Assembly: GCF_000315625.1 (NCBI RefSeq)
Contig: NW_005434455.1
Span: 1 to 24,897, forward strand
Length of the DNA: 24,897 nt
Origin: Guillardia theta CCMP2712
Lineage: Eukaryota > Cryptophyceae > Pyrenomonadales > Geminigeraceae
Reading direction: 5' to 3'
Shown here: piece by piece, positions 24,755 to 24,897 of the stretch
How the letters are laid out: every line of letters starts with the position of its first letter
How positions within the stretch are numbered: position 1 is the stretch's first letter
Translations under genes and position numbers: made by a program
Notes under the pieces: generated by a model
Databases searched by the model: none
What the model saw: the letters and a program-made list of their open reading frames with translations, nothing else
Told to the model about the DNA's origin: nothing

Positions 24755-24897
24755 GGACACGCTAGAGAGAGAGGGGAGAGGGGAGAGGGGAGAGGGAGCG
24801 AGGAGGAGGGAGGAGGGAGGGAGGGGGAGGGAGGGGAGGAGGGGAGGAGGGGAGGAGGGAGGAGGGAGGAGGGAGGGGAGGGGAGGGAGGGAGGGGA
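24755..24897. repeat. GA-rich repeat to the window edge
   Basis: GGGGAGA and GGAGGAGG motifs form a purine tract that starts about 40 nt after the phosphatase stop and continues past the window. Confidence 0.9.

Overview
The window is eukaryotic nuclear DNA. Nearly every gene I could reconstruct is cut into many small exons by GT-AG introns that are mostly 39-55 nt long and as short as 22-34 nt. GC content is moderate, and there are many purine/pyrimidine microsatellites. An IFT43 homologue implies a flagellated cell. PTEN, a PHO80-type cyclin, a CRP-type LIM protein and a DUF599 membrane protein fit a free-living protist or alga. A cryptophyte such as Guillardia is my best guess from overall style, but nothing in the sequence proves it. 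All gene models were built by hand from splice signals, reading phase and family motifs.

Layout. 1-1010: degraded non-LTR reverse transcriptase (-) and a weak acidic ORF. 1442-2172: IFT43 (-). 2407-2880: CT and GA tracts. 3029-4567: DUF599-type membrane protein (+). 5120-6253: protein with two CRP-like LIM domains (+). 6598-6975: 94-aa membrane protein (-). 7104-7657: 28-bp minisatellite, 19 perfect units. 7716-8880: C-rich then G-rich tracts of GGGGTAGGG character. 9633-10668: PHO80-like cyclin (+). 10843-16519: one very exon-rich gene (-), N-terminal HMG box to C-terminal F5/8C domain. 17305-18360: about 1 kb of extremely GC-rich DNA. 18420-19760: a second G-rich tract. 20416-24714: a PTEN-family lipid phosphatase with an N-terminal PH domain and a C-terminal SH3 domain (+). 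24755 to the end: GA-rich repeats.

The genes do not form an operon or one pathway. The most noteworthy items are two multidomain proteins: PH-PTEN-C2-SH3, whose 30-exon model closes exactly in frame at 764 aa, and the HMG-box to F5/8C protein of about 955 aa. Next come the extremely short introns, a GC-AG intron inside the PTEN catalytic loop, the GC-rich island and the strand-asymmetric GGGGTAGGG tracts.
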